A stretch of DNA of 64,000 bases, taken from NCBI GenBank assembly GCA_015069135.1, contig SVJE01000007.1, forward strand, positions 46,407 through 110,406, written 5' to 3'. The stretch's first letter is position 1. Every line of letters begins with the position of its first letter. Under the pieces are notes generated by a model that worked only from the letters and a program-made list of their open reading frames with translations, was not told the origin of the DNA and did no database searches. The position numbers were made by a program, and so were the translations under genes. This document shows, in pieces, positions 42,208 through 55,100 of this stretch. The DNA comes from Oscillospiraceae bacterium (GTDB taxonomy: Bacteria > Bacillota > Clostridia > UBA1212 > SIG427).

Positions 42208-44319
42208 TTAGGCTTTGTTCTTGCTCGCCAATACTGTCTCCTGAACGTTTCTTGGCACCTCTTCGTAGTGACTTGGTTCCATAGAGAACGCACCACGACC
42301 CTGTGTCATAGAACGGAGAGCTGTAGCATAACCGAACATTTCTGCCAATGGAACCTGAGCTGTAACAGCCTTAGCACCACCAACATCTTCCATGCCTTCG
42401 ATTTTACCTCTTCTGGAGCTGAGTGTACCAATAACGTCACCCATGTACTCCTCAGGAATGTTAACACTAACCTTCATGATAGGTTCAAGCAATACAGGAT
42501 CTGCTTTCTTACAAGCCTCTTTAATAGCCATAGAACCGGCAATCTTAAAGGCCATTTCAGAAGAGTCAACATCGTGGTAAGAACCATCTACCAATGCAAC
42601 CTTAATATCCATTACCTGGAATCCGCCCAAGACACCTGTCTGTAAAGCTTCCTGGATACCCTGGTCAACAGGTCCGATGTATTCCTTAGGAATAACACCA
42701 CCAACGATTTTGTTCTCGAATAAGTAGCCTTCGCCTCTTTCTCTTGGTTCGATCTCAATTACACAATGACCGTACTGACCACGACCACCTGACTGACGAA
42801 CGAACTTACCTTCCTGGCGAACTGCCTTACGGATACCTTCACGGTAAGCAACCTGTGGGTTACCAACGTTAGCTTCAACTTTGAACTCTCTCAAAAGTCT
42901 GTCAACAATAATTTCAAGGTGCAACTCACCCATACCTTCGATAATTGTCTGACCAGACTCTTCATCAGTGTGAACACGGAATGTTGGGTCTTCTTCAGCC
43001 AATTTCTGAAGTGCAATAGACATCTTCTCCTGACCAGCCTTAGTCTTAGGCTCTACTGCTACCGCAATAACAGGATCCGGGAATTCCATTGTCTCAAGGA
43101 TGATTGGTGCATTTTCAGCACACAATGTATCACCTGTTGTTGTATCTTTAAGACCTACAGCTGCAGCAATGTCACCGGAGTAAACTTTTGTAAGTTCCTC
43201 TCTCTGGTTAGCATGCATCTGTAAGATACGACCGATACGCTCTTTTTTGCCCTTTGTAGCATTCAATACATAAGAACCTGAGTCTAATGTACCAGAGTAA
43301 ACTCTGAAGAAGCACAGTTTACCAACGAATGGGTCTGTAACAATCTTAAATGCCAAAGCCGCAAAAGGCTCTTCATCACTTGCGTGACGTTCGCTCTCTG
43401 TTCCATCAGGCAATGTACCTGCAATAGCAGGAATATCCAATGGAGAAGGCATATAGTCGATAATTGCGTTCAAGAGTAACTGAACACCCTTATTTCTATA
43501 AGAAGAACCACAAGTTACAGGAATAATTTCTACTGCGATTGTAGCTTTTCTTAAAGCAGTCTTAATTTCAGCTTCAGAAATTTCTTCGCCTTCAAGATAC
43601 TTCATCATGATTTCTTCATCAGTCTCAGATAAAGCTTCCAAAAGGTTCATTCTGTATTCTTCAGCCAACTCCTGCATTTCAGCAGGAATATCTCTTTCCT
43701 CATACTTTGTACCAAGCTCGTCCAAATAAACTTCGGCTTTCATACGAACTAAGTCAACAATACCTACGAATGTATCTTCCTTACCAATAGGTAACTGAAT
43801 CGGCACTGCATTAGCCTTTAATCTGTTTTTCAACATGTCAATACATCTGTAGAAGTCAGCACCCAAAATGTCCATCTTATTTACATGAACCATTCTTGGT
43901 ACCTTGTATTTATCAGCCTGACGCCATACTGTTTCAGACTGGGGCTCAACGCCACCCTTAGCACAAAGCAATGTTACAGAGCCGTCCAATACACGCAAAG
44001 ATCTCTCAACCTCTACTGTAAAGTCAACGTGTCCGGGGGTATCAATAATGTTGATACGATGTTTTTCTGAGCCCGGTCTTGGATGGTCATTCTCCTGTGG
44101 CTGCCAGAAACATGTTGTAGCAGCAGAAGTAATAGTAATACCTCTCTCCTGCTCCTGCTCCATCCAGTCCATGGTAGCTGCACCTTCGTGAGTCTCACCA
44201 ATCTTATGAACACGGCCTGTATAGAAAAGAATTCTCTCTGTGGTTGTTGTTTTTCCGGCGTCAATATGCGCCATGATACCAATATTTCTGGTATTCTTAA
44301 GTGAAAAATCTCTTGCCAT
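42208..44319 (-). CDS. fusA: Elongation factor G
   Basis: 703 aa. G1 [20 protein letters not shown]3 [22 protein letters not shown]4 NKMD, and the domain IV loop [16 protein letters not shown] segment [15 protein letters not shown]. It catalyses ribosomal translocation. Good ribosome site (AAGGAGAG). It follows rpsG by 18 bp. Confidence 0.97.
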   Translation of the reverse strand: MARDFSLKNTRNIGIMAHIDAGKTTTTERILFYTGRVHKIGETHEGAATMDWMEQEQERGITITSAATTCFWQPQENDHPRPGSEKHRINIIDTPGHVDFTVEVERSLRVLDGSVTLLCAKGGVEPQSETVWRQADKYKVPRMVHVNKMDILGADFYRCIDMLKNRLKANAVPIQLPIGKEDTFVGIVDLVRMKAEVYLDELGTKYEERDIPAEMQELAEEYRMNLLEALSETDEEIMMKYLEGEEISEAEIKTALRKATIAVEIIPVTCGSSYRNKGVQLLLNAIIDYMPSPLDIPAIAGTLPDGTESERHASDEEPFAALAFKIVTDPFVGKLCFFRVYSGTLDSGSYVLNATKGKKERIGRILQMHANQREELTKVYSGDIAAAVGLKDTTTGDTLCAENAPIILETMEFPDPVIAVAVEPKTKAGQEKMSIALQKLAEEDPTFRVHTDEESGQTIIEGMGELHLEIIVDRLLREFKVEANVGNPQVAYREGIRKAVRQEGKFVRQSGGRGQYGHCVIEIEPRERGEGYLFENKIVGGVIPKEYIGPVDQGIQEALQTGVLGGFQVMDIKVALVDGSYHDVDSSEMAFKIAGSMAIKEACKKADPVLLEPIMKVSVNIPEEYMGDVIGTLSSRRGKIEGMEDVGGAKAVTAQVPLAEMFGYATALRSMTQGRGAFSMEPSHYEEVPRNVQETVLASKNKA

Positions 44320-44337
44320 AATTCTCTCCTTATTATA

Positions 44338-44808
44338 TTACCATCTGTAATGTGCAAATGCTCTGTTAGCGTCAGCCATTCTGTGCATTTCTTCTTTTCT
44401 CTTGAATGCACCACCTGTGCTGTTAATAGCATCACAGATTTCGTTAGCCAATCTCTCTGCCATTGTCTTTTCGCTTCTCTTTCTAGCGAACAATACTAAC
44501 CAACGAAGACCTAAAGTCTGTCTTCTGGCAGGAGCTACTTCCATTGGCACCTGATATGTTGAACCACCTACTCTTCTGGCTTTAACTTCCAACTTAGGCA
44601 TAACATTCTCAAGAGCCTCGCCGAAGGCTTCAAGGGCTTCCTTACCAGTCTTCTCCTTTACTATTTCGAAAGCGTCATAGCAAATTCTCTGAGCTGTACC
44701 CTTTTTACCGTCAAGCATAATATTATTGATCAATTTTGTTACTACCTTATCGTGATATACAGGATCCGGCAGTACATCTCTTTTTGCAATAAATCCTCTT
44801 CTAGGCAC
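44338..44808 (-). CDS. rpsG: 30S ribosomal protein S7
   Basis: 156 aa from a GTG start (GTG CCT AGA AGA) with GAGGAGGG upstream. N-terminal [17 protein letters not shown] and the [14 protein letters not shown] arm are standard S7. It binds the 3' major domain of 16S rRNA and starts assembly of the 30S head. In many bacteria it represses its own operon by binding the rpsL-rpsG interval. Confidence 0.97.
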   Translation of the reverse strand: MPRRGFIAKRDVLPDPVYHDKVVTKLINNIMLDGKKGTAQRICYDAFEIVKEKTGKEALEAFGEALENVMPKLEVKARRVGGSTYQVPMEVAPARRQTLGLRWLVLFARKRSEKTMAERLANEICDAINSTGGAFKRKEEMHRMADANRAFAHYRW

Positions 44809-44961
44809 TTTTCTTCCCTCCTCTTGATAAAATAATCATCGGTACTCTTGAAGTCTTTTGCTTCAAGTCAGCGCCGGCATACATCATAAAAGATAAGCGT
44901 CTATTGCTAAAATCTATATAATATATCCGGTCACCTTTCCGGTTAACCCGGTAAAATAATC
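44809..44961 (-). promoter_or_regulatory. rpsL-rpsG intergenic leader with hairpins
   Basis: The 153-bp gap is long for this operon. On the minus strand it holds CTTGAAG/CTTCAAG flanking TCTTTTG (about 44842-44862) and an ACCGG/CCGGT region near 44928-44955. It could be the S7 autoregulatory site, which lies in this interval in other bacteria, but I cannot match the known consensus. Confidence 0.35.
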
Positions 44962-45375
44962 TTATTTCTTTGGTCTCTTTGCACCATACTTGGAACGGCT
45001 CTGGAGTCTGTTTGCAACACCGGCTGTATCCAATGTTCCTCTGATAATGTGGTATCTTACACCAGGAAGGTCTTTAACTCTTCCACCTCTGATCAATACA
45101 ACACTATGCTCCTGAAGATTGTGTCCGATACCTGGGATGTAAGCTGTAACTTCCATACCATTTGTCAAACGTACTCTGGCAATCTTTCTGAGCGCTGAGT
45201 TAGGTTTCTTAGGTGTAGTTGTTCTTACGTTAGTACATACGCCTCTCTTCTGTGGGCTGGAAACATCAGTGCTCTTTTTCTTCAAAGTGTTAACACCCTT
45301 CTGCAAAGCTGGAGCTGTGTACTTCTTTTCTACTACCTGTCTACCTTTTCTAACCAATTGGTTAAATGTTGGCAT
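44962..45375 (-). CDS. rpsL: 30S ribosomal protein S12
   Basis: 137 aa from ATG CCA ACA TTT with AGGAGGTG 6 nt upstream. [17 protein letters not shown] and [29 protein letters not shown] are the decoding-centre loops. The streptomycin-determining lysines (K43 and K88 in E. coli numbering) appear wild type in TTPKKPNSA and GRVKDLPG. First gene of its operon. Confidence 0.97.
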   Translation of the reverse strand: MPTFNQLVRKGRQVVEKKYTAPALQKGVNTLKKKSTDVSSPQKRGVCTNVRTTTPKKPNSALRKIARVRLTNGMEVTAYIPGIGHNLQEHSVVLIRGGRVKDLPGVRYHIIRGTLDTAGVANRLQSRSKYGAKRPKK

Positions 45376-45434
45376 TCTTTTCACCTCCTGTTTATAATAT
45401 CTCTAAAAATGCCCGCATAACCGCAAGCTTAGTT

Positions 45435-45463
45435 ATTCTACACCAACAGACATTTTTTGTCAA
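45435..45463 (-). promoter_or_regulatory. rpsL operon promoter
   Basis: TTGACA (45463-45458), 17-nt spacer, TAGAAT (45440-45435) on the minus strand, about 60 bp before rpsL and just after the rpoC terminator. Confidence 0.8.
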
Positions 45464-45467
45464 CACA

Positions 45468-45503
45468 GAAAAAACGGAGCTAACTAATAAAAGTCAGCTC
45501 CGT
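45468..45503 (-). terminator. Terminator of rpoBC
   Basis: ACGGAGCT pairs with AGCTCCGT around a 14-nt loop on the minus strand, followed by TTTTTT. It separates rpoBC from the rpsL operon. Confidence 0.85.
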
Positions 45504-45525
45504 ATATTAATAAAAACTATATAAC

Positions 45526-48500
45526 TTATTCTTCAGTTGTCTCAGAAGCTTCCACATTAACTGATACAGGAACCGCTTCCTCTGTAACTGCCTCTTCCTG
45601 AGGAATTACAACACCGGGAACATCTGCCAAAGGCTCAACATCAACTCTGATGTTTTTATATCTGTTCATACCTGTACCTGCAGGAATAAGTTTACCGATA
45701 ATAACATTTTCCTTAAGTCCAAGCAACGGATCTTTCTTACCTTTAATAGCTGCCTCAGTAAGAACTCTTGTTGTCTCCTGGAAGGATGCCGCAGACATAA
45801 ATGACTCGGAAGCCAAGGATGCCTTTGTAATACCAAGAAGTATTCTCTTACCTTCTGCAAGAGCCTTGCCTTCTGCTGCTGCCTTAGTATTTGCATCTTC
45901 GAATTCGAAGATATCTACTACTGCACCTGTAAGCAAATCAGTTTCACCCGGATTATCAACCTTAACTTTTCTCAGCATCTGTCTTACGATAACTTCGATA
46001 TGACGGTCGTTAATCTTAACACCCTGCATATTGTAAACAGTCTGTACTTCTTCGATGATGTATTTTTCAACACCATGTACACCCTTGATTCTCAGAATGT
46101 CGTGTGGGTTAACAGAACCATCAACAATCAATCCGGCTGCTTCAATTGTATCACCGTCGTTAACTTTAAGTTTTGTTCCAGCAACTACGGAATATACCTT
46201 CGTTGTACCGTCTTCTGCAGTAACTGTAATTTCCTTCTTGCGTCCTGCATCAGCAATAGATACTGTACCTGCAATATCAGAAATAACAGCAAGACCCTTA
46301 GGTTTACGAGCTTCGAAGAGCTCCTCTACTCTAGGAAGACCCTGTGTAATATCGTCTGCAGTCGCAACACCACCGGTATGGAAGGTTCTCATGGTAAGCT
46401 GTGTACCAGGCTCACCAATTGACTGAGCTGCAATGATACCTACGGTTTCACCAATATTGCATGCCTGGTTAGTTGCCAGGTTAGAACCGTAACACTTAGC
46501 ACATACACCATGTCTGCACTTACAAGCAAGAACTGAACGGATCTTAGCAGATGTAACGCCTGCAGCAACTATCTTTTCAGCCAAGTCATCATCAATAAGA
46601 GTATCTCTATCAGCAAGAATCTCACCAGTTTCAGGGTGAACAATGTCTACTGCAGGATATCTGCCAGACAATCTTGCTGCCAAAGGAACAATTGGTTCTT
46701 TAGCATTAGGATTCATAATAGCTTCAACTACAATACCTTCTTCAGAACCACAGTCAAAGTCACGGATAATTACTTCCTGAGAAACATCAACAAGACGACG
46801 TGTAAGGTAACCTGAGTCAGCAGTTCTAAGCGCTGTATCTGACAAAGCTTTTCTGGTACCGTGAGAAGAGATAAAGAACTCTAATACGTCCAAACCTTCA
46901 CGGAAGTTAGCCTTAATCGGAATTTCGATTGTCTTACCTGATGTAGCAGACATAAGACCACGCATACCCGCAAGCTGTTTAATCTGGTTGATGTTACCTC
47001 TCGCACCAGAGTCAGACATCATGTTGATAGGATTGTATCTACCCATCTTCTTTTTCAGGATAGCTGTCAACTCATCAATTGTTTCTGTCCAAGCAGCGAT
47101 TACATTTTCGTAACGCTCATCTTCGGTAATAAGACCTCTTCTGTATTGCTTTGTAATAAAGTCAATCTTCTTATCTGTTTCTTCAATCAACTGTTGCTTT
47201 TCTTCAGGTACATTAATATCACTTACAGATACTGTGATAGCACCTCTTGTAGAGTATTTGTAACCCTGTGCCTTGATTTTATCAAGAACAATGGCAGTTT
47301 CAGTAGTACCGTGAATCTTAATACATCTGTCAAGAATATCACTTAATGTGCCCTTCTTAACCAACATCTCACATTCAAGACGGAGTGCATTCTCTTCTTT
47401 AGATCTGTCGATAAATCCAAGATCTTGAGGAATAGCATCGTTGAAGATAAGTTTACCCATTGTTGTTTTGATTCTCTGGCTGATAGGTTTACCATCAAAC
47501 TCACCATATCTTCTTACAATAATAGGTGTATGGAGGTTAATTTCTCCATGCTCATATGCCATAGTAGCTTCTTCATAATCCTTGAACACAGGAGCGTTGT
47601 CGTAATCTTCGCTCTTAGAAAGTGTCAAGTAATAGCTACCTAAAACCATATCCTGAGTAGGAACAGTAATTGGCTTACCGTCCTTAGGAGCCAACAGGTT
47701 GTTAGCTGACAACATAAGGAATCTTGCTTCTGCCTGAGCCTCTGCTGACAAAGGTACGTGAACAGCCATCTGGTCACCGTCAAAGTCAGCGTTGTAAGCT
47801 GTACATACCAACGGATGAAGTCTTAATGCACGACCCTCAACAAGGATAGGCTCAAATGCCTGAATACCCAATCTATGAAGTGTAGGAGCACGGTTCAGGA
47901 GAACAGGATGTTCTTTGATGATTTCTTCAAGGATATCCCATACTTCAGGACTTACTCTTTCAACCTTCTTTCTGGCACCTTTAATATTAGGAGCAAGACC
48001 GTCGTTTACAAGTTTTCTCATAACGAAAGGCTTGAATAATTCCAATGCCATTTCCTTAGGAAGACCACACTGGTAAATCTTAAGCTCAGGACCAACAACG
48101 ATAACAGAACGGCCTGAGTAGTCAACTCGTTTACCCAAAAGGTTTTGACGGAAACGTCCCTGCTTACCTCTTAACATATCAGAAAGAGACTTAAGTGGTC
48201 TGTTTCCGGGACCTGTTACAGGTCTTCCTCTACGACCATTGTCCATGAGAGCATCTACAGCTTCCTGCAACATTCTCTTTTCATTTCTGATAATAATATC
48301 AGGAGCATTTAATTCAACCAATCTCTTGAGACGGTTATTTCTGTTAATAACTCTTCTGTAAAGGTCATTAAGGTCAGATGTAGCAAATCTGCCACCATCC
48401 AACTGTACCATTGGACGAAGATCCGGTGGAATTACAGGCACTGCTGTAAGAATCATCCACTCAGGCTTGTTGTCAGAAGTTCTGAAAGATTCCACAACTT

Positions 48501-49167
48501 CCAATCTCTTAACAAGACGCATCTTCTTCTGACTGATTGTCTGACCGGCCTTCTCTTTTTCTGCTAAAGAAATTTCATCAATTTCTTCTTTAAGCTCTTT
48601 TGAAAGCTTATCAAGATCAATATCTTCCAGAAGTTTCTTTATAGCTTCAGCACCCATCTGTGCAACAAAGCTACCTTTGCCATACTGCTCTTCTGCTTCT
48701 CTGTACTCTTTTTCAGAAAGAATCTGCTTATATGAAAGCATTGTCTCTCCTTCATCGAGAACAACATAAGATGCAAAATATAGAACTTTTTCCAAAGCTC
48801 TAGGCGCCATATCTAAAATAAGACCCATTCTGCTTGGAATACCTCTGAAGAACCATATGTGAGAAACAGGTGCTGCCAAAGAGATATGACCCATACGGAT
48901 TCTTCTTACTTTTGAGCTTGTAACTTCAACACCACATTTATCACAAACAATGCCTCTGTAACGGTTTTTCTTATACTTACCACAGTGACACTCGCCGTCC
49001 TTCATTGGTCCGAATATTCTTTCACAGAACAAACCATCTTTCTCAGGTTTCAATGTTCTGTAGTTAATAGTTTCAGGCTTTTTTACCTCGCCATGAGACC
49101 AGGCCAATATCTTATCTTCTGAGGCCAGACCTATCTGAATCGAATCAAAATTACTAAAATCTATCAT
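45526..49167 (-). CDS. rpoC: RNA polymerase beta' subunit
   Basis: 1213 aa. N-terminal zinc ribbon [20 protein letters not shown] (about 60-80), catalytic Mg2+ loop [16 protein letters not shown] (about 450), bridge/trigger region near [13 protein letters not shown] (about 915), and second zinc site [11 protein letters not shown]. It forms the core polymerase active site with RpoB. It lies 15 bp downstream of rpoB. Confidence 0.98.
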   Translation of the reverse strand: MIDFSNFDSIQIGLASEDKILAWSHGEVKKPETINYRTLKPEKDGLFCERIFGPMKDGECHCGKYKKNRYRGIVCDKCGVEVTSSKVRRIRMGHISLAAPVSHIWFFRGIPSRMGLILDMAPRALEKVLYFASYVVLDEGETMLSYKQILSEKEYREAEEQYGKGSFVAQMGAEAIKKLLEDIDLDKLSKELKEEIDEISLAEKEKAGQTISQKKMRLVKRLEVVESFRTSDNKPEWMILTAVPVIPPDLRPMVQLDGGRFATSDLNDLYRRVINRNNRLKRLVELNAPDIIIRNEKRMLQEAVDALMDNGRRGRPVTGPGNRPLKSLSDMLRGKQGRFRQNLLGKRVDYSGRSVIVVGPELKIYQCGLPKEMALELFKPFVMRKLVNDGLAPNIKGARKKVERVSPEVWDILEEIIKEHPVLLNRAPTLHRLGIQAFEPILVEGRALRLHPLVCTAYNADFDGDQMAVHVPLSAEAQAEARFLMLSANNLLAPKDGKPITVPTQDMVLGSYYLTLSKSEDYDNAPVFKDYEEATMAYEHGEINLHTPIIVRRYGEFDGKPISQRIKTTMGKLIFNDAIPQDLGFIDRSKEENALRLECEMLVKKGTLSDILDRCIKIHGTTETAIVLDKIKAQGYKYSTRGAITVSVSDINVPEEKQQLIEETDKKIDFITKQYRRGLITEDERYENVIAAWTETIDELTAILKKKMGRYNPINMMSDSGARGNINQIKQLAGMRGLMSATSGKTIEIPIKANFREGLDVLEFFISSHGTRKALSDTALRTADSGYLTRRLVDVSQEVIIRDFDCGSEEGIVVEAIMNPNAKEPIVPLAARLSGRYPAVDIVHPETGEILADRDTLIDDDLAEKIVAAGVTSAKIRSVLACKCRHGVCAKCYGSNLATNQACNIGETVGIIAAQSIGEPGTQLTMRTFHTGGVATADDITQGLPRVEELFEARKPKGLAVISDIAGTVSIADAGRKKEITVTAEDGTTKVYSVVAGTKLKVNDGDTIEAAGLIVDGSVNPHDILRIKGVHGVEKYIIEEVQTVYNMQGVKINDRHIEVIVRQMLRKVKVDNPGETDLLTGAVVDIFEFEDANTKAAAEGKALAEGKRILLGITKASLASESFMSAASFQETTRVLTEAAIKGKKDPLLGLKENVIIGKLIPAGTGMNRYKNIRVDVEPLADVPGVVIPQEEAVTEEAVPVSVNVEASETTEE

Positions 49168-49182
49168 TCTCTCATCTCCCTC

Positions 49183-52100
49183 TTATTCCTGATCCTGATC
49201 ATCCTCAATCATTGAGTCTGCTAACATACTGTCAAAAATGTTTGTATCCAAGTCTAATGCATCACCGCTTAAGTCTAATTCAGAACTGCCTGAATCCTCA
49301 CCAAAGCCGTCATCATACATCATTTCTTCCGAGTTACCATACATGCCACCATCTAAAATCGAACCACTGGCACCAATTGTATTTGCAAAGTCGGGATTTT
49401 CAATGTCATCCTTAATTCTGTACTTGTCAGGATTCTTAATATATTCCTCATCCATCTCATTAAGAGGAATCTCCTGATTTTCTGTATCAAAAATACGTAC
49501 ATCCAAAGCCAAGCTCTGCAATTCTTTAATCAATACCTTGAATGACTCAGGAACGCCCGGTTCAGGCACATTCTCACCCTTAACAATAGCTTCATATGTC
49601 TTAACTCTACCAACAGTATCGTCAGACTTGATTGTAAGGATTTCCTGCAATGTGTAAGCAGCACCATAAGCTTCCAATGCCCAAACTTCCATTTCACCGA
49701 AACGCTGACCACCGAACTGTGCTTTACCACCAAGAGGCTGCTGTGTTACCAAAGAGTAAGGTCCTGTAGATCTTGCATGTATCTTATCATCAACCAAGTG
49801 ATGGAGTTTAAGGTAATACATATAACCTACCGTTACCTTGTTATCAAATGGTAAACCTGTACGTCCATCGTAAAGAACTGTCTTACCATCTTCAGAAAGA
49901 CCTGCTCTCTTCAATGCTTCCTGGATATCTTCCTCTCTTGCACCATCAAATACAGGTGTAGCAATCTTCCAACCAAGAGTCTTAGCTGCCATACCAAGGT
50001 GTACTTCCAATACCTGTCCGATGTTCATTCGAGAAGGTACGCCCAATGGGTTAAGTACGATTTCAAGTGGTGTACCATCTGGTAAGAATGGCATATCCTC
50101 TTCCGGTAAAATACGTGAAATAACACCCTTGTTACCATGACGACCGGCCATTTTATCACCAACAGAAAGCTTTCTCTTCTGAGCAATATATACTCTTACC
50201 ATTCTGTTTACACCAGGAGAAAGTTCATCATCATTTTCTCTTGTAAACTCTTTAACATCTACAACAATACCTGATTCACCGTGAGGAACTCTCAAGGATG
50301 TATCACGAACATCTCTTGATTTCTCACCGAAAATAGCACGAAGCAAACGTTCTTCTGCAGTAAGCTCTGTTTCACCCTTAGGTGTAACCTTACCAACAAG
50401 AATATCACCGGCATGAACTTCAGAACCAACCTGAATTACACCATTTTCATCAAGGAACTTAAGTGCATCATCACCAAGGTTAGGAATCTCAGCTGTAATT
50501 TCTTCAGGTCCCAGCTTTGTGTCTCTTGCTTCACATTCATATTCTTCAATATGGATAGATGTATAAATATCATTCTTAACTAACTTTTCACTGATAAGAA
50601 CAGCGTCCTCGTAGTTATAACCTTCCCATGTCATGAAACCGATAAGAACGTTACGTCCCAAAGCGATTTCACCATTTTCAGTTGAAGGACCATCAGCAAT
50701 AACATCTCCGGCTTCTACATGGTCACCTTTCTTAACAATTGGTTTCTGGTTCATACATGTACCCTGGTTAGTACGTAAGAACTTAAGCAAATTGTACTTA
50801 TCAACTGTACCATCATCTCTTGTAATGGTGATATACTTACCTGTTACATCAGAAATTGTACCTGCTGTCTTAGCAAGAACAACTGCACCGGAGTCAACAG
50901 CAGCCTTGTACTCAATACCTGTTGCAACAATAGGAGACTGAGCACGAATAAGCGGAACAGCCTGTCTCTGCATGTTTGAACCCATCAGCGCACGAGATGC
51001 GTCATCGTTTTCCAAGAAAGGAATCATAGCTGCCGCAACAGAAACAACCTGTTTAGGAGATACGTCCATGTAGTCTACTCTTGAAGGTTCAACCTGTACG
51101 AACTCATCTCTGTATCTACATACAACTTTCTTGTTAAGGAAATGTCCCTCTTCATCCAATGGCTCATTAGCCTGCGCTACAATATATTTATCCTCTTCAT
51201 CAGCCATGAGATAATCAATATTCTCTGTAACAATATTCTTGTCACGATCTACACGTCTGTATGGAGCTTCAATAAAACCATACTCGTTAATTCTCGCATA
51301 TGTGCTGAGAGAACCAATCAAACCGATGTTAGGACCTTCAGGAGTTTCGATAGGACACATTCTACCATAATGTGTATAGTGTACGTCTCGAACTTCGAAA
51401 GAAGCTCTGTCTCTGTTAAGACCACCAGGTCCCAACGCACTAAGTCTTCTCTTATTAGCAAGCTCTGCCAATGGGTTTGTCTGATCCATGAACTGTGACA
51501 ACTGTGAAGAACCAAAAAACTCTTTAATAGCTGCTGTTACAGGTCTTGTATTAATCAAAGCCTGAGGGGTTACTACTTCGATTTCCTGAATTGACATTCT
51601 TTCACGAACCACTCTCTCCATTCTGGAAAGACCGATTCTAAACTGGTTCTGAAGAAGTTCACCAACACTTCTGATTCTTCTATTACCCAAGTGGTCAATA
51701 TCATCTGTGTGACCAATCTCATAATTAAGACCTAAAATATAGTTGAATCCGGCCAAAATATCATCAATAGTAAGATGCTTAGGAGCCAGGTCATTAACAT
51801 GCTCTTCAAGTAATTTACGAAGTTCTGCATCATCTTTAGCTTCAGCCTTCAAAGCCATCAAAGAAGGAGCATATACTCTCTCTCCTAAATCAAGGTCAGA
51901 AACATCAAAATCTATATAGTCAGCAATAGCAACAGTATTGTTACCAATAACTTTAACAGGTCTGTAAGGTGTTTCAATTATAACTTCATTTACACCTGCA
52001 TCCTGAATAGCATTAGCTAATGAAGAATCAATTTTTTGACCTGCCTCAGCTAAAATCTCACCTGTAACAGGGCTTGTAACATCCTCTGCAACAGTCTTAT

Positions 52101-52974
52101 TAACAATTCTTGCAGCTATAGCTAATTTCTTATTAAACTTATAACGTCCAACTCTAGCCAAATCATATCTCTTGGGGTCAAAGAACATGCCCAGCAACAA
52201 AGATCTTGCAGATTCTACCGTTGGAGGCTCGCCCGGACGTAATTTTTTGTAGATTTCAATAAGAGCTTCCTCTTCATTAGCAGAAGTATCTTTCTGTAAT
52301 GTGTTAAGAAGTCTTTCATCCTCACCAAAAAGATTGATAATATCAGTATTGCTTCCATATCCTAAGGCACGGAAAAGAACAGTAGCAGGTAATTTCCTGT
52401 TACGGTCAATTCTTACTGAAATAGTATCATTATAATCTATTTCAAATTCTAACCAAGCACCCCTATTTGGAATCAAAGTGGACGCAGTAATATACTTTCC
52501 CTTAGCTTTGTCCAAAGTTTTTTCATAATAAGCACCCGGAGATCTTACCAGCTGGCTAACAATAACTCGTTCAGCACCATTCATAATGAAGGTACCATTC
52601 TCAGTCATAAGAGGAAATTCTCCGAAGAAAATCTTCTGCTCTTTAATTTCCCCTGTAGCCTTATTTATAAGACGAACTTTAACATGCAACGGAGCTGCAT
52701 ATGTTGTGTCTCTTTCTTTACATTCTTCAATAGTGTAATTTGTTTTACTGTCAATAGCATAATCTACAAACTCCAAAACAAGCTTGTCGTCGTAGTCTGT
52801 GATAGGTGATATGTCTCTAAAAACCTCTCTTAAACCTTCCTCTACAAACTGCTTGTATGAGTTCTTCTGAACTGCTATCAGATTGGGCATTTCCAAAATT
52901 TCATCAATTTTAGAAAAACTTTGCCTTTCATTCCGACCATACTTCACAGCGTGTACCATATCCGCATGTACCAT
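49183..52974 (-). CDS. rpoB: RNA polymerase beta subunit
   Basis: 1263 aa from ATG GTA CAT GCG (GGGGTG 9 nt upstream); an ATG five codons later is an alternative start. The rifampicin region [23 protein letters not shown] and TEN-type [12 protein letters not shown] are conserved and look wild type. [20 protein letters not shown] is the active-site beta flap region, and an acidic C-terminal tail ([23 protein letters not shown]) extends past the core. It forms the catalytic core with RpoC. Confidence 0.97.
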   Translation of the reverse strand: MVHADMVHAVKYGRNERQSFSKIDEILEMPNLIAVQKNSYKQFVEEGLREVFRDISPITDYDDKLVLEFVDYAIDSKTNYTIEECKERDTTYAAPLHVKVRLINKATGEIKEQKIFFGEFPLMTENGTFIMNGAERVIVSQLVRSPGAYYEKTLDKAKGKYITASTLIPNRGAWLEFEIDYNDTISVRIDRNRKLPATVLFRALGYGSNTDIINLFGEDERLLNTLQKDTSANEEEALIEIYKKLRPGEPPTVESARSLLLGMFFDPKRYDLARVGRYKFNKKLAIAARIVNKTVAEDVTSPVTGEILAEAGQKIDSSLANAIQDAGVNEVIIETPYRPVKVIGNNTVAIADYIDFDVSDLDLGERVYAPSLMALKAEAKDDAELRKLLEEHVNDLAPKHLTIDDILAGFNYILGLNYEIGHTDDIDHLGNRRIRSVGELLQNQFRIGLSRMERVVRERMSIQEIEVVTPQALINTRPVTAAIKEFFGSSQLSQFMDQTNPLAELANKRRLSALGPGGLNRDRASFEVRDVHYTHYGRMCPIETPEGPNIGLIGSLSTYARINEYGFIEAPYRRVDRDKNIVTENIDYLMADEEDKYIVAQANEPLDEEGHFLNKKVVCRYRDEFVQVEPSRVDYMDVSPKQVVSVAAAMIPFLENDDASRALMGSNMQRQAVPLIRAQSPIVATGIEYKAAVDSGAVVLAKTAGTISDVTGKYITITRDDGTVDKYNLLKFLRTNQGTCMNQKPIVKKGDHVEAGDVIADGPSTENGEIALGRNVLIGFMTWEGYNYEDAVLISEKLVKNDIYTSIHIEEYECEARDTKLGPEEITAEIPNLGDDALKFLDENGVIQVGSEVHAGDILVGKVTPKGETELTAEERLLRAIFGEKSRDVRDTSLRVPHGESGIVVDVKEFTRENDDELSPGVNRMVRVYIAQKRKLSVGDKMAGRHGNKGVISRILPEEDMPFLPDGTPLEIVLNPLGVPSRMNIGQVLEVHLGMAAKTLGWKIATPVFDGAREEDIQEALKRAGLSEDGKTVLYDGRTGLPFDNKVTVGYMYYLKLHHLVDDKIHARSTGPYSLVTQQPLGGKAQFGGQRFGEMEVWALEAYGAAYTLQEILTIKSDDTVGRVKTYEAIVKGENVPEPGVPESFKVLIKELQSLALDVRIFDTENQEIPLNEMDEEYIKNPDKYRIKDDIENPDFANTIGASGSILDGGMYGNSEEMMYDDGFGEDSGSSELDLSGDALDLDTNIFDSMLADSMIEDDQDQE

Positions 52975-53007
52975 ATTAGTGATCACCCCATATTTGTATT
53001 AATATTT

Positions 53008-53022
53008 CGGGCTAAAAAGCCC
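53008..53022. other. Small hairpin in rpoB leader
   Basis: GGGCT-AAAAA-GCCC-type stem within the 120-nt leader between the rpoB promoter and start codon. It has no T-run on either side. An attenuation or stability role is possible; nothing else is recognised in the leader. Confidence 0.35.
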
Positions 53023-53114
53023 TTTCTTACGGTAAATACGGCTGTTTCAGATACCGATTCTGAAATGCCAAGCGCTATAAAGACCCATTATTGGATAATA
53101 TAACGCAATATAAG

Positions 53115-53143
53115 ATTATAGCATTACTGTCAATTCATGTCAA
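53115..53143 (-). promoter_or_regulatory. Consensus rpoBC promoter
   Basis: TTGACA (53143-53138), 17-nt spacer, TATAAT (53120-53115): a perfect sigma-A promoter on the minus strand, located after the rplJL terminator. rpoBC therefore has its own strong start in addition to any read-through from rplJL. Confidence 0.9.
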
Positions 53144-53166
53144 TACTTTTTTTGGTAAAATTTACA

Positions 53167-53196
53167 TAAAAAAAGAGCCTCTTTTTAAGAGGCTCT
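53167..53196 (-). terminator. Terminator of rplJL
   Basis: AGAGCCTCTT pairs with AAGAGGCTCT around a 3-nt loop on the minus strand, followed by TTTTTT. Confidence 0.85.
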
Positions 53197-53231
53197 CAAG
53201 TTCATTATATGGTATTATACATGAAATAAAA

Positions 53232-53615
53232 TTACTTAATTTCAACGTCAGCACCAGCTGCAACCAATTTCTCTTTAATAGAGTTAGCTTCGTCCTGAGA
53301 AACTTTCTCTTTGATTGTAGCAGGAGCGCCATCAACCATCTTCTTAGCATCCATCAAAGCTGCACCAGTGATTTCCTTAACAACCTTGATAACGTTCATC
53401 TTAGCTTCGCCTGCGCTCTTAAGAATTACATCGAATTCTGTCTGAGCAGAAGCACCAGCATCACCAGCGTCAGCTGCAACAGCTGCACCAGCTACTGCTA
53501 CAGGAGCAGCGGATACACCGAATTCTTCTTCGATTGCAGAAACCAATTCTGCCAATTCCATAACGGAAAGAGTCTTAATATCTTCAATAAACTTTGTAAT
53601 TTTTTCACTAGCCAT
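53232..53615 (-). CDS. rplL: 50S ribosomal protein L7/L12
   Basis: 127 aa. Dimerising N-terminal helices (1-35), an Ala/Gly-rich flexible hinge (36-58) and the factor-binding C-terminal domain with EKTEFDVIL-like [28 protein letters not shown]. It forms the ribosomal stalk with L10 and recruits EF-Tu and EF-G. Confidence 0.97.
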   Translation of the reverse strand: MASEKITKFIEDIKTLSVMELAELVSAIEEEFGVSAAPVAVAGAAVAADAGDAGASAQTEFDVILKSAGEAKMNVIKVVKEITGAALMDAKKMVDGAPATIKEKVSQDEANSIKEKLVAAGADVEIK

Positions 53616-53657
53616 TTTAATATACCTCCATTTAATAATGTAATAATAATTTTTCGC

Positions 53658-54158
53658 TTATGCGCTTTCTTTCTGCTTACGAACCTCATCAAGTCCGATA
53701 GCCAATTTTGTAATAATGCACTGCAATGAACCAGCAACCTGTCCAATAAGAACTTCCTTGGATGGGATCTTAGCAAGTTTCTCAACTGCTGCAACATCAA
53801 TAGCTGCACCGTCCATAATACCGCCCTTGATAGACAAATTATCAAGCTTCTTTGCGAAATCAGCAAGAACCTTAGGTCCTTTTGTGTACTCGTCTTTACA
53901 GTATGCGATAGCTGTAGGTCCCTTCAGGTAATCAGCAACACCTTCGATTCCCAACTGCTCAATAGCCTTTTCTGTAAGAGAGTTCTTTGTTACCTTGTAC
54001 TCTACGCCTGCTTTTCTCAACTCAGTTCTTAACTCTGTATCCTGCTCAACTGTGATACCACGGTAGTCAACAAATACAACTGTAAGAGAAGCCTTTAAAT
54101 CCTCAGCAATAGCAGCAACAAGAGCTTCCTTTTCCTTCAGAATCTTTGCACTTGGCAT
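53658..54158 (-). CDS. rplJ: 50S ribosomal protein L10
   Basis: 166 aa; AGGAGGTG before ATG CCA AGT. It has the VVFVDYRGITVEQDTELRTELRKAGVEYKVTKNSL RNA-binding domain and a C-terminal helix that holds L7/L12 dimers. Excess L10-L12 complex normally represses the operon by binding the upstream leader, which is present here. Confidence 0.96.
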   Translation of the reverse strand: MPSAKILKEKEALVAAIAEDLKASLTVVFVDYRGITVEQDTELRTELRKAGVEYKVTKNSLTEKAIEQLGIEGVADYLKGPTAIAYCKDEYTKGPKVLADFAKKLDNLSIKGGIMDGAAIDVAAVEKLAKIPSKEVLIGQVAGSLQCIITKLAIGLDEVRKQKESA

Positions 54159-54184
54159 ACAAACACCTCCTTCAATAATAATTA

Positions 54185-54345
54185 TCGAGATGCTCTTAAG
54201 TCATTTATAATCAATAAACCCTCTGCATCAAAGACGCAGAGGGTCATATGTCATAAGACTAAAAACAACACCTCTGTAGGATTTCCATGTCCTTTACGAA
54301 CAATACCTACGGTCTTTGGTATTAATCCAATATATATTAAAGTAT
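54185..54345 (-). ncRNA. L10 leader (ribosomal protein autoregulatory RNA)
   Basis: On the minus strand the kink-turn-like ACCAAAGACCGTAGGT and later GAAATCCTACAGAGGTGT segments match the known Firmicutes L10 leader (Rfam L10_leader). They are followed by a CCCTCTGCGTC/GATGCAGAGGG hairpin with a weak TTTATT tail that could act as attenuator just before rplJ. L10(L12)4 binding to the first part is expected to shut down the operon. Confidence 0.8.
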
Positions 54346-54356
54346 TTGCTTAAAGA

Positions 54357-55049
54357 TTAGTTACCTTTAGAAGCATTTACCTTAATAGCAGGTCCCATTG
54401 TTGATGTGATAACAACACTCTTCATGTACTGTCCCTTTGCTGCAGCTGGTTTAGCTTTTGCAACTGCATCAAACAATGTGTTAAAGTTTTCTGCTAACTT
54501 TTCAGCACCGAATGAAGCCTTACCGATTGGGCAGTGGATAATGTTTGTCTTATCCAATCTGTATTCAATCTTACCAGCCTTCAATTCGTTAATAGCCTTA
54601 GTTACATCCATTGTAACTGTACCTGCCTTAGGGTTAGGCATCAAGCCCTTAGGTCCTAAAACCTTACCTAAACGACCAACCAGACCCATGCAGTCAGGTG
54701 TAGCTACTACTACGTCAAAGTCGAACCAGTTTTCACCCTGGATTTTTGCTACCATATCTTCTGCACCAACATAGTCAGCACCTGCAGCCTCAGCCTCAGA
54801 AGCTTTCTCGCCTTTAGCAATAACGAGAACTCTCACCTTCTTACCGGTACCGTGAGGAAGAACAACTGCACCTCTAACCTGCTGATCAGCATGTCTGGAG
54901 TCAACACCCAGTCTGAAATGAGCTTCGATTGTCTCATCGAATTTTGCCTTTGCAGTCTGAACTACTAATTCAACTGCTTCTTTTGCATCATATAATTTTG
55001 TAGAATCAATCAGCTTTACGCTGTCCTGATACTTTTTACCTCTAAACAT
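54357..55049 (-). CDS. rplA: 50S ribosomal protein L1
   Basis: 230 aa from ATG TTT AGA GGT (GGAG 10 nt upstream); a GTG three codons earlier is too close to the Shine-Dalgarno sequence. [12 protein letters not shown] and KANIIH-like [15 protein letters not shown] are L1 hallmarks. It binds 23S rRNA at the E-site stalk. Confidence 0.96.
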   Translation of the reverse strand: MFRGKKYQDSVKLIDSTKLYDAKEAVELVVQTAKAKFDETIEAHFRLGVDSRHADQQVRGAVVLPHGTGKKVRVLVIAKGEKASEAEAAGADYVGAEDMVAKIQGENWFDFDVVVATPDCMGLVGRLGKVLGPKGLMPNPKAGTVTMDVTKAINELKAGKIEYRLDKTNIIHCPIGKASFGAEKLAENFNTLFDAVAKAKPAAAKGQYMKSVVITSTMGPAIKVNASKGN

Positions 55050-55100
55050 GTCTTTCACACTCCTTCATGGTTAAATTTCTACCATAATCAGTCAGACGGA

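Noticed and set aside
53091..53729. Plus-strand frame across rplL and rplJ
   Set aside because: It is antisense to ribosomal protein genes and a terminator; pure shadow of their codon use.
54185..54345. Hairpin before rplJ as a simple terminator
   Set aside because: The upstream half matches the L10 leader layout, so it is better described as an autoregulatory attenuator.
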